Assembly (NCBI GenBank): GCA_964516325.1
Contig: CAZFAP010000018.1
Location: forward strand, 1 to 40,543
Source of the DNA: CAZFAP01 sp964516325
GTDB lineage: Bacteria > Auribacterota > JABMQX01
Direction: 5' to 3'
Length of the DNA: 40,543 nt
The notes under the pieces are model-generated. The model was not told the DNA's origin and did not search any database. It saw only the letters and a program-made list of their open reading frames with translations. A program made the position numbers and the translations under genes. Shown in pieces: positions 25,773 to 33,304 of this stretch (position 1 is the stretch's first letter; the number at the start of each line of letters is the position of its first letter).

Positions 25773-26489
25773 ATGAAGGTCAGAGAATTGATGAAGCGGC
25801 TTGGCGACGGATTCGCTAAGGCACTCGATATCCAACTCGCCGACGGGCGGGAGTCCGAGGTCTTCAAATGGTTTCTTGCCTCGTTCCTCTACGGGGCAAG
25901 GATCACGGAAGCCATCGCTACGAAGACATACCGCGAATTCGAGGCGCGCGGCGTCTTGACGCCACAGGGGATTCAGGAGACCGGCTGGGACGGACTCGTG
26001 GAAATCCTCGACGCTGGCGGCTATGTGCGCTACGACTTCAGCACTGCGACCAAGCTCCTCCAGGTCAGCCACGATCTGCTTAGCCGCTATGACGGAAAGC
26101 TCACGAACGTCCATGCCGCCGCTGCCAACCCGCGCGACCTCGAAAAGCGCCTCCAAAGCATTGGCAAAGGGGTGGGACCCGTAACGGCGAACATCTTCCT
26201 GCGAGAACTGCGCGGAGTGTGGCCCAAAGCCGAACCGTTCGTCTCCGACCCCGCCGTCCTCGCAGCAACGCGCCTCGGCTTGCTCCATAAGGAGACCAAG
26301 GACCCTCAGCGAATGCTTGAGCTTCTGAAAAGCAAATGGAGCAGAACTGCACTGCCCGGCGCCACGTTCATGGATTTCGAGGCAGCGCTCGTCCGGCTCG
26401 GCCTTCGTTATTGCCGCAAGGAAAAACACGACGCTTGTCCCATGGCGCCATGGTGTCCCACCGCTGCCCGAAAGCAAAAGTCGGGATGA
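25773..26489 (+). CDS. HhH/endonuclease III-like protein
   Basis: 238 aa from ATG 25773 behind AGAGGAAG; a longer open frame to 25491 has no support. A helix-hairpin-helix with the GPVTANIFLRELRG segment is followed by a C-terminal Cys cluster: CRKEKHDAC then PMAPWC (C-x7-C-x5-C). This resembles the iron-sulfur loop of EndoIII (C-x6-C-x2-C-x5-C) but has three Cys, not four. It is likely a DNA-binding repair-like or glycosylase-like protein; I do not see a clear catalytic Lys/Asp pair and make no substrate claim. Confidence 0.75.
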   Translation: MKVRELMKRLGDGFAKALDIQLADGRESEVFKWFLASFLYGARITEAIATKTYREFEARGVLTPQGIQETGWDGLVEILDAGGYVRYDFSTATKLLQVSHDLLSRYDGKLTNVHAAAANPRDLEKRLQSIGKGVGPVTANIFLRELRGVWPKAEPFVSDPAVLAATRLGLLHKETKDPQRMLELLKSKWSRTALPGATFMDFEAALVRLGLRYCRKEKHDACPMAPWCPTAARKQKSG

Positions 26490-26517
26490 CTCACCGCGCC
26501 CGCGACCGGGCGCCCGA

Positions 26518-27786
26518 TCAGTCGTTCGCCGCTTCTCTCACAACGACGAACACTGCGAACTCCCCCTCGACAGGCACTGTAACCGTCTCACCCTCGCACT
26601 TCCCTTCAAACACCGGCTTCCCGAAGAAGTCCCTGGGACTCATCAGCCTGAACCTATCGCCGCGCTTGAGGAACGGCGCGATGATAACCCTCATTTGCCC
26701 CGCCTTCTCCCCATTGTATATGACCATGTGGGCACGATTCGGGTCGTACCTATTCGGAATCAGTACCGCCTTCTTGTCGGGAAGCCCCCGGACGTTTCCC
26801 TCGTCCACGACCTTCCTGTATTTCTCAACCGTGAGGCTCCCTTTCGCTACGACATTGTCTCGAACCTCGCAATCCTCGTTCTCGGCGCCGTAGCCGATTC
26901 GCATATCAACCCCATGAAGATAATTTCGGAAAACTTTGATGTTGCGGCTGGGCCGCCCGCCGCCGATCAAGAACGGTCCCTTCTCATACGCAACGTTGTC
27001 CTCAACGAGAAAATTGTCCACATACGCCCGGCTTGAACCGTACGCATGCATCGTGTAGGAGCCGTCGTAGGGCACGCTCATGATACAACCCGAAATCGTT
27101 TTGACGCCGTCCGTGTTCTGGGCGTAGATGCAGTGCCCGTGCCCTCGGTCCGGCGCCCTCCAGCCATTGTTGTAAATCAAGCAGCCATGGAATTCGCTCT
27201 CCGTCGAACCCACCCACCAGCCCACGCCGCTCCCCACATTATCGTGGATGACCAGATTGATGAACTTGCATCCCTTCCCCGTATAAACGTTCAGCCCATC
27301 GCCGCCGGGAAGGTCCGTCGGACTCGACCCGGTCTGTTTCGTCTCCCTCTTTTCCACAGGCGCCGAGCCGGCAATCTCCAGGTCCCATAGCCACACATAC
27401 GACGCTGGCTCGACGACAGTCATCCCCCCGTCGAGAATCGTCGCCCGCTCACCAGGACAAGCACGCACGTGCACCGGCGCCCCGTCCTTTCCCACGAGCT
27501 TCACCTCAAACTTCCCTTTGTACGTCCCGCCGCGAACCCAGATGACGTCTCCGGGCGAAACCTTCTGCCGCCCCGCAAGCGCGGACGCAAGGTCCCACGG
27601 CGCCTCCCTCATCCCCGGATTTTCCGCTTTGCCCTCCGGGCTAACGAAACATTGCCTCGCCCCCTCGACCTTCGGAACCACTTCAGACCATCCGGCCTTC
27701 GGCTGACCTTGTCCGCTTAGGTCGCCCGCCCCCATTGACAACAACAATACAAGCGCCAAAATGACGACCCTCGACGTGCGCCTCAT
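26518..27786 (-). CDS. Secreted right-handed beta-helix (pectate-lyase-like) protein
   Basis: 422 aa from ATG 27786 (SD GGAAGGAGG). Signal peptide MRRTSRVVILALVLLLSMG. The region after residue 50 has the typical start of secreted beta-helix proteins (FVSPEGKAENPGM ... PGDVIWVRGGTYKGKF) and many turns such as NLVIHDNVGSG and CLIYNNGW. The C-terminal segment (residues 345-422) is beta-sandwich-like. Probably extracellular or periplasmic, acting on or binding a polysaccharide; no catalytic triad can be assigned. It follows the propeller-M14 gene with a 46-bp gap and is likely co-transcribed. Confidence 0.82.
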   Translation of the reverse strand: MRRTSRVVILALVLLLSMGAGDLSGQGQPKAGWSEVVPKVEGARQCFVSPEGKAENPGMREAPWDLASALAGRQKVSPGDVIWVRGGTYKGKFEVKLVGKDGAPVHVRACPGERATILDGGMTVVEPASYVWLWDLEIAGSAPVEKRETKQTGSSPTDLPGGDGLNVYTGKGCKFINLVIHDNVGSGVGWWVGSTESEFHGCLIYNNGWRAPDRGHGHCIYAQNTDGVKTISGCIMSVPYDGSYTMHAYGSSRAYVDNFLVEDNVAYEKGPFLIGGGRPSRNIKVFRNYLHGVDMRIGYGAENEDCEVRDNVVAKGSLTVEKYRKVVDEGNVRGLPDKKAVLIPNRYDPNRAHMVIYNGEKAGQMRVIIAPFLKRGDRFRLMSPRDFFGKPVFEGKCEGETVTVPVEGEFAVFVVVREAAND

Positions 27787-27832
27787 AACTTCCTCCTTCC
27801 TGCTCTGACAGATGCCGGCTATCTCACCCTTA

Positions 27833-30478
27833 TCATTTGTCCTTCGGCAAACCCGGTCGCGGCGCCTCTGCAGCGAACCCAAGCAATTCCTCGAAAAGGA
27901 TCAGCTCGACATCCAGAATCTGCTCGTGGGTGACCTGCGGATATTTCCACCCCTTCGCCCCGTGCGGGCACTCAAACAGCATCGAAACGCCCCCGCACAC
28001 GTGATGGAGCGCGCTCGTCAGGTTGAACGACGGCGGCGGGTATTTCTCGCCATCCTCTTTCGGCTCCGGAATTCCGCCAGCGGGCAAACCTTCTCTTCGG
28101 TATCGCTCGACGAGCCTCTCGCCGAACTTCGCTGTTATCTCCTTGCAGAACCGCGGCACATAGCTCGTCGGGATGATTTCCGGCGCCGCAGCATGAGAAT
28201 GAAGGTTCAGAATGAAATCGGGCGCTCCCTCTCGCGCCACACGCAGCAGCGCCTTCGTCTCAGCCGCCATCGGATCGAAGAACTCATCGTGCATTAAGTT
28301 GATTCCGTCGTCGTTGAAGTACGCGCCCAGCAGCCCAACGTCGTCCCTCATCGGGTGGCGCTGCTTCACCCCGGGCCAGCCATATGGAGTGCCGTCCTTA
28401 CGAGTCCCTTGCCCGATCCTCGTCATCTCTTCAACCGGGATGCCCACGAAACTGTCATACGGACATCTCGCCCGACCATCTGGATTCGCAATCGGCACAA
28501 TCATCACGCGGCATCGCCCCAGATTCCCCTGCAATCGCATCCACTCCTTCCCCCGCCAATCTTTTCCCGTCTCAGCGACCCGCAGCAGGTTGACCAGCCC
28601 GACAATTCCTTCAACCTCATGCCCGTGGCTTGGACCGATGATCAAAACGACCGGCGGCGTTCCTGCGGGCCTGTGAGCATAAAAGGATGGGGCACCTGCC
28701 CCGACAGCAGAATTGTAGTTCGCCGTTCGCTGAGGCTCCGTCCGACGACCATATTCGACGAGATAGACCGGTCGCCCGCCCGGCGACCGCGCGATGACCG
28801 TTGCCTTGCCGCGTTTGGCATCGCGCGCTGCCTCTTCCACATCCTCCAGCCGCCCTTTCCAGAATGCAGGCACCAACGACTGGCGCTCCTCGCCCAAAGC
28901 CCCCACCGTATCCGTCGGACCCATGAACCCCGGACCCCCAGCCGCAACGTAACCGTGGCTCGCCCCCGATTCTTCCGGACTCACCCAGAACGCATAGGGC
29001 TTCCCCGCGACGGCTGAGAGGTCCTTCGCGCCTTTCCAGTTGACTGCTTGCGATGTCGTGTCCCCCCTGATCGGGATGCAGTTCTCAAGGGAGAAGGGGG
29101 CCACAACCCGCCCCCTTTCGTCCAGCACCTCTGCACGAAGCTCCCCATCCGGCGCATCCACATCCACGAACAAGTATCTCCCGGCGAACCGGACCAGCCG
29201 AGTGGTGAGCGTCCGTTCCAACCACCCCGCATCCATAGACGCGAACCCGTCCCGCCGCAGCGTCGCAAGGCCCGTGCTGCAAACCCCCGAATCCGGCGAG
29301 CCGCGAGCCCCCGCCCTCCCACTGACATAGAAATAAATCTTATCTCCCACGACGAGGCAGCACCCGCCCGCCGACTGAACATTTCCCCAATTCCAATCTC
29401 CGTACCGCTCCGAAACCGGAATGAACGCCTCCCGGTACGACCGGTCCCAATGAAAACCATCGCGGCTGAAGCCAATCAGAACTTCGTTCGGTTTCGCGCG
29501 GTCTCGCGGCTGCCCCCGCCAGATGGTGAATAAGCCGAGCAGCAAGCTCTCGTACGCCACCGCGTCCAGATTGTAAAGCTGTGGCGGAACGTTCAGGTCT
29601 GCGCGCGGGCGATCGAGCCGGTCCGCCCCAACCCACAGCACCGGTTCCCCCTCCTTCCAGCTCGCTCCCGCAAGCACATCCGCGTTCTCCCAGTACCGCC
29701 GAATTCGCCCCAGCCCGGCGGCGCCGTCGCGGATGCCATAGACCCAAACCTTTCGGAAAGGGTTATAGAAAACCGTCGTCCGGTCTCCGCACGGGCCGCT
29801 CCGGATCACCGGCTCGCCCCAGTGAATCCCATCCGGCGAGAAATACACGGAAAGCGCCCAGCCCCCGTCGCCGTGCGACCGGAACATCTTGAACCGCCGC
29901 TGCGGGTCTTTCTCGTCGAGGTCCAGCCACACCGTCGCCGAATCACGCCCGCCCGCGTGGACAATATTCGTTCCGGGCACTACGTCAAGCGATGGTTTCT
30001 CCCAGTGAATGCCGTCCCGCGAGGTTGCGTAACACGTCGAGCGCGTGTAGCCCCCCATGTACCACATCTTGAACAGCCCGTCCTGCGGGTCGTACCACAC
30101 TCCGTCGCTGAACACCATCGCCGTCGGGCTTCCCCCTTCCTTCTCCCACGAACGATCCGGCGTGAGCACTGGGTTCTCCGGATAATATTCCGCCGAATGG
30201 AAGCTCCGCTTCAGCGTCGTTTCCTCGATCAGGAAATCGTCCACGAAGAGCTGCCGCCCCACGTCTATCGGAATCACCGCCGGACGCGAAGCGAGATACC
30301 ACGGCGTCCCCGGCGGCTCCAGCGTCAGCGACTCCACCCGCGGCGGCCAGCTCGCAGGCAGCCGAATTGCATTGTAAAGCTCCTCTCCCTTTCCTTCCTC
30401 TCCGGCCCATGCTGCGGAGATCGCCACCCAAACGACAACCACGACAGCCAACACCCTTCCTACCGCCCACGCCCGCAT
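27833..30478 (-). CDS. Secreted beta-propeller protein fused to an M14 zinc carboxypeptidase domain
   Basis: 881 aa from ATG 30478, which starts a signal peptide (GRVLAVVVVVWVAISAAWA); in-frame ATGs at 30532 and 30583 are alternatives. Residues about 65-530 resemble the glycosidase-like five-bladed propeller group of planctomycete-type bacteria (VGRQLFVDDFLIEE, SRDGIHWEKP, SPDGIHWGEP, SRDGFHWDRS), ending with ESGASHGYVAAGGPGF. Residues about 608-870 form an M14 peptidase: HxxE zinc ligands His618 and Glu621 in HGHEVEG, a third ligand in NLHSH (760-762) and the catalytic Glu836 in FECPHG. The propeller C-terminus looks about 15 residues short between LSAVAGKP and YAFWVSP. Possible role: trimming peptide from a glycopeptide or glycoprotein substrate. 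Confidence 0.8.
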   Translation of the reverse strand: MRAWAVGRVLAVVVVVWVAISAAWAGEEGKGEELYNAIRLPASWPPRVESLTLEPPGTPWYLASRPAVIPIDVGRQLFVDDFLIEETTLKRSFHSAEYYPENPVLTPDRSWEKEGGSPTAMVFSDGVWYDPQDGLFKMWYMGGYTRSTCYATSRDGIHWEKPSLDVVPGTNIVHAGGRDSATVWLDLDEKDPQRRFKMFRSHGDGGWALSVYFSPDGIHWGEPVIRSGPCGDRTTVFYNPFRKVWVYGIRDGAAGLGRIRRYWENADVLAGASWKEGEPVLWVGADRLDRPRADLNVPPQLYNLDAVAYESLLLGLFTIWRGQPRDRAKPNEVLIGFSRDGFHWDRSYREAFIPVSERYGDWNWGNVQSAGGCCLVVGDKIYFYVSGRAGARGSPDSGVCSTGLATLRRDGFASMDAGWLERTLTTRLVRFAGRYLFVDVDAPDGELRAEVLDERGRVVAPFSLENCIPIRGDTTSQAVNWKGAKDLSAVAGKPYAFWVSPEESGASHGYVAAGGPGFMGPTDTVGALGEERQSLVPAFWKGRLEDVEEAARDAKRGKATVIARSPGGRPVYLVEYGRRTEPQRTANYNSAVGAGAPSFYAHRPAGTPPVVLIIGPSHGHEVEGIVGLVNLLRVAETGKDWRGKEWMRLQGNLGRCRVMIVPIANPDGRARCPYDSFVGIPVEEMTRIGQGTRKDGTPYGWPGVKQRHPMRDDVGLLGAYFNDDGINLMHDEFFDPMAAETKALLRVAREGAPDFILNLHSHAAAPEIIPTSYVPRFCKEITAKFGERLVERYRREGLPAGGIPEPKEDGEKYPPPSFNLTSALHHVCGGVSMLFECPHGAKGWKYPQVTHEQILDVELILFEELLGFAAEAPRPGLPKDK

Positions 30479-30717
30479 ACTCCCTTCGCTCCTTTCCCAC
30501 CTTGCCACTTCCGAGCCACTGTTCTCTTTCATAACCCTGTTCCCTCCCGACCGCAGGCATAAGAAATCACCGACGGCCGACACGCTTTCCCATCTTGCTT
30601 TCAGACAGTATGCGCCGCCCTCATCCCCACTTCAACCGTTCCGTGAAAAGGGTGTGGCCTTGCGTTCACCATCGCGGCCGGGACAGCGAGGCGTGCATTT
30701 GGGGACGTTCGGACCGT

Positions 30718-30758
30718 GGCACGGGCGTCTCCCCCGTGAGCCGGTCCCGGCGGGGACC
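30718..30758. repeat. CACGGGCGTCT...CCCGTG palindrome plus adjacent hairpin
   Basis: GGCACGGG (30718-30725) faces CCCGTGAGCC (30733-30742), a degenerate copy of a palindromic motif that, from general recollection, recurs in planctomycete-type genomes (its spurious translation reads GTGVSPV). It is followed directly by a perfect hairpin GGTCCC (30743-30748) / GGGACC (30753-30758). Confidence 0.6.
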
Positions 30759-30880
30759 CGCTAAACGACTGCAACAAGGGGCCGACAGGAAAACGTGGCG
30801 GGAAATCACGACGGGAACTATCTGCCCTGAAAATCGCCTCCCCGCAGCCGCGACGAGGAGCCGGAAGGTCTCTCGCAAAG

Positions 30881-30940
30881 CCCCCAAGCACCAAAAGGAG
30901 AAGGCCCCATGAATTCTTCGCGTCTTTACGCCTTGGCGGG
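30881..30940. repeat. Palindromic CACCAAGA/CACGAAGACAC-family repeat, copy 2 (degenerate)
   Basis: The left arm about 30881-30900 (CCCCCAAGCACCAAAAGGAG) faces the right arm 30913-30940 (TTCTTCGCGTCTTTACGCCTTGGCGGG). It is the same design as the copy at 14044 but more diverged. Confidence 0.6.
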
Positions 30941-31214
30941 AGAAAATGGAGTCCAACTCCTGCCGCCAAAACGAGCCCCCGGGACCCGCGATTCTCATGG
31001 TCTCCGGGTGAACGAGGTTCATGAGCGAGTGCGATTAGACACTTTATCGGCGAGACCGAAAAAGAGCGGCGCTCAAAGTATCACCACAGTCCTGTCGCCC
31101 CAAACCCCGACCCCCATGCCCCACTACCTCAAGACAGACTCCTGCGACTGACAGAGGCCTGTCGCGCCGCGCACGCTGCAAAATTCGCAACTTCCTCCTG
31201 GGTCGTCCATTGCG

Positions 31215-31442
31215 TCACTTTTTCCACGTCAGCAGCCCATAGACCGCCATGACGAAATAGAAAATGCAGCTTATCACGACGCTCCACCGCCTGTGCCTCA
31301 ACCCCCAGAGAACCCAGCAGGCGCAGCCGCCAGCCTCCACCACCAGCCCCGCGAAATACTGCTGCGAGACCAGCCACCACGCTAAGAGGCAAGCCGCCGT
31401 GCCTACCCACTCCGTTGAGCGATCCAGCAAGCGGGATACCAT
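31215..31442 (-). CDS. Small membrane protein, function unknown
   Basis: 75 aa with three hydrophobic stretches (about residues 12-33, 36-49 and 54-72), a Trp-rich segment CWVLWGLRHRRWSVVISC and a short basic end (WKK). The composition is that of a genuine inner-membrane protein rather than a chance frame. No domain is recognised. No clear SD precedes the ATG at 31442. Confidence 0.6.
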   Translation of the reverse strand: MVSRLLDRSTEWVGTAACLLAWWLVSQQYFAGLVVEAGGCACWVLWGLRHRRWSVVISCIFYFVMAVYGLLTWKK

Positions 31443-31610
31443 GGCGACTACCGTTACTTGTCGCAGATTCTTCAGTCATCTCTCTTCACTACGATGCTGG
31501 CGAGCATAACTATAAGCCCGCAAGCCACTTGGGCGGGCTCCGGCAGAAGCCGGGCAATGCCCTCTCTCAAGTTTCAAGCCCTTTCCCCCGCCCCCATCGA
31601 GGCCGTTCCC

Positions 31611-31682
31611 GACAGGATTACAGGATGACCGTGATTCGTCCGTTGCTACTGTAAGATATCCTGCACATCCTGCTATCCCGTC
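31611..31682. repeat. Palindromic GACAGGAT-family repeat
   Basis: The left arm (31611-31628) is GACAGGAT-TACAGGAT-GA. The right arm (31658-31682) is ATCCTGCAC-ATCCTGCT-ATCCCGTC. The spacer is about 29 nt. It uses 8-9-nt units in two inverted arms, as in the CGCAGAG and CACCAAGA families, but with a different sequence. Confidence 0.8.
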
Positions 31683-31686
31683 AGAG

Positions 31687-31733
31687 AAAAAACCTCAGAG
31701 GGATGATGACCCACGCGAGGCAGACCTCTGAGG
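31687..31733 (-). terminator. Intrinsic terminator for a minus-strand transcript
   Basis: On the minus strand, CCTCAGAGG (31733-31725) and CCTCTGAGG (31701-31693) form a perfect 9-bp stem with a 23-nt loop, followed at once by six T (31692-31687). It cannot serve the small membrane protein, whose start lies further along in the same direction. It therefore ends a transcript coming from above 31735. Confidence 0.7.
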
Positions 31734-32230
31734 AACCTCATGCCAACCGCCTCCTTCGAAACCCCTCTCTTGCCCTTTTCAACGCCATTCTCTTCCCTCC
31801 CGGTTCCCTCCCCCACCATTCCCGCAACTGCCTATTGGCGCGGATTCGCCGGCCGGGGAGGGATCGGACGGCGAGGCAACTCCAATTTGTTCTCCCCAAG
31901 GGTCACCCATGGGTAGCTGCGACGTGTCCTCCTTCAGACGGGCGAGGGGGGCACTCCTGCGGGCGGCGCTTACTAACGGGGGCCGAGGGCTCTCCGTGCG
32001 CCCGGGTGGTGGGGTCGCTGGTCCTCTCCCACCTGTTTTGGTTGCCCCTCTCCGAGTTCGGGTATCGCTTTGTGCTGTTTGTCCCACCAGCGTGAGCAGT
32101 CCGAACTTCTGCGAGACTGCCGAGCGCAGGCAATCAGCTGGCTGACGGAAAGACGAGGCTCTCGGCCCGCTGAAGCCGCCCCAAAGTGCGACTCGGCGCA
32201 TCGCTCTTGCCAGGGAACAGGTGTTCCGGC
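31690..32230 (-). ncRNA. Candidate large structured non-coding RNA (about 540 nt)
   Basis: No credible protein lies here, yet a minus-strand promoter-like element (32233-32260) and an intrinsic terminator (31687-31733) bracket it. In plus coordinates the long-range complementary pairs are nested: 31951-31955 with 32185-32189 (5 bp), 31961-31967 with 32175-32181 (7 bp), 31980-31987 with 32161-32168 (8 bp) and 32016-32022 with 32086-32092 (7 bp). A 7-bp pair 32055-32061 / 32101-32107 crosses the last one, as a pseudoknot would. A hairpin 32096-32101 / 32115-32120 is an alternative to it. The 5' end folds as GGAAC/GTTCC (32214-32227). I looked for RNase P, tmRNA, SRP and 6S RNA hallmarks and found none. 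Identification is by eye; no folding or covariation was run. Confidence 0.45.
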
Positions 32231-32232
32231 AT

Positions 32233-32260
32233 AATATATTCACATAGGCCGACAGCCCAA
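32233..32260 (-). promoter_or_regulatory. Predicted minus-strand promoter of the candidate ncRNA
   Basis: On the minus strand a -35-like TTGGGC (32260-32255) lies 16 nt from TATATT (32238-32233), or 18 nt from the overlapping TATTAT. The -35 match is weak and the -10 is good. Transcription would begin just before the 5' hairpin at 32227-32214. The same AT-rich patch could also contain a plus-strand promoter for the gene at 32347. Confidence 0.4.
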
Positions 32261-32346
32261 AATCGTTGCGCACGCAGGTGGATGGCAGATTCGTAGCCGG
32301 GGACGCGAGGGCTGTCTTCGCCAGACCTCATGGAGCCTTAACCAGA

Positions 32347-32940
32347 ATGCTGCCCGATTTCCCGAAAGTGAAAACCAAATTCCAGCAAATCCTCGCCCGC
32401 CTCATTGACCACCTGGTTAGACAAGAGCCCCTGCTTTCACAAATCAGGAGGGAGCGGCAGTTTGAAGGGAATAGAATGACGATGGGCCCCGAGGGTGCGC
32501 GGTCGCAACAGTCGGGCTACAAGCAAATGGCGGCCGAGCTTGCAATGGAGAGGGACGAGGTCATCGCGAAGGGGCCAGCCGCCTTTCTCCAGAAGGTCGA
32601 AAGCATGGCCGAACAGCTTCAGGAGCAACAAGGCGGGATGGTGCTTAATGACCTGCGAAGGATTGTCGAAAGAGCTGGGACTGTCGTAGACGCGAAGGGG
32701 CGTGAGCTTACGTACGACCTTTTCTTGGAGGGCATCGAGAAGATCTCGATGGATTTTGGCGACAAGGGGAACCCCCACCTCCCCACGTTGTTCGTTTCCC
32801 CGGAGATAGGATTGAAACTGAAGGATAAACTCGCGGAATGGAACGCTGACCCTGAGGTGCAGAGAAAATTCCGCGAGATCATCGAGAAGAAAAGGCAAGA
32901 ATGGCTTGATCGAGAGAGCGATAGAAAACTGGTTGATTAA
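32347..32940 (+). CDS. Conserved-looking hypothetical protein, first gene of an overlapping pair
   Basis: 197 aa from ATG 32347 (MLPDFPKVKTKFQQILARL); the frame extends to 32266 without an SD. It is helix-rich and highly charged: a middle segment FLQKVESMAEQLQEQQGG, a short beta-like piece (NPHLPTLFVSPEIGLKLKDK), and a Glu/Arg-rich end (EIIEKKRQEWLDRESDR). There is no signal peptide or membrane span. No family recognised with certainty. It overlaps the downstream nuclease-like frame by 35 nt, so the two probably formed a coupled two-gene module. Confidence 0.7.
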   Translation: MLPDFPKVKTKFQQILARLIDHLVRQEPLLSQIRRERQFEGNRMTMGPEGARSQQSGYKQMAAELAMERDEVIAKGPAAFLQKVESMAEQLQEQQGGMVLNDLRRIVERAGTVVDAKGRELTYDLFLEGIEKISMDFGDKGNPHLPTLFVSPEIGLKLKDKLAEWNADPEVQRKFREIIEKKRQEWLDRESDRKLVD

Positions 32941-33192
32941 CGCGATAGAGAGCAACTACCAACTGCCCTTCTGTCAAGTTCTGTTGAAAAAGGGCCACAG
33001 GATAGTCTACGTCTCCTCTCACGGACAAATGGAACAGGGCGAGGCATTGTCACTATCGATGGTACAGGGCGTTGCTGCCTCGCCTCTGTCGACAATGTCG
33101 CTGCGGGCGTGTTTGTTAGACAGGGCTGGCCTTCTGACAGCAAGATCGAATTTCGTGTGAGCTCGAGCGCTCTCCGGTTTCGACCAGCTTGA
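32906..33192 (+). pseudogene. Frameshifted remnant of a nuclease-like gene
   Basis: From TTG 32906 the frame reads protein-like (MIERAIENWLINAIES, YQLPFCQVLLKKGHRIVYV, SSHGQMEQGE) up to about 33043. It then loses sense, while the frame one base over resumes with GIVTIDGTGRCCLAS and runs to a stop at 33192. One missing base near 33043 (GAGGCATT for GAGGnCATT) would join them as EQGxxIVTIDGTGRCC. The H-G..EQG.D-I..D pattern resembles the first acidic motif of PD-(D/E)xK-type nucleases, but the expected second motif (ExK/QxK) is absent, so it may also be truncated. The family assignment is an inference from pattern memory. Confidence 0.5.
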
Positions 33193-33304
33193 ACGGCGAA
33201 AGCGTGGTGAACGGTCGTGTGAGGTAAGATGCTTATTTGCGGATTGATCTGGAAGAGGCGTTAGGCGGTGCCTCCGCTGGACGTTCTGGGACGTCAATTC
33301 GACA

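Larger units (their letters stand above)
30584..31214. other. Repeat-rich intergenic tract
   Basis: No protein gene is supported in 30584-31214, although short frames exist. It contains at least two palindromic elements, listed separately (30718-30758 and 30881-30940). The promoter of the minus-strand propeller-M14 operon should be near 30584-30650, but I cannot pick convincing -35/-10 boxes. Confidence 0.5.

Noticed and set aside
31690..32230. RNase P RNA, tmRNA, SRP RNA or 6S RNA
   Set aside because: No GGAAAGTCC/ACAGAA-CCGGC pair, no tRNA-like ends, no GGTCAGG..CCGGAAGG core; kept as an unassigned candidate RNA instead.
31703..32273. Protein-coding frames of 130-164 aa on both strands
   Set aside because: Pro/Arg/Gly-rich translations with no domain or RBS, and both strands open at once, which is better explained by GC-rich structured DNA.
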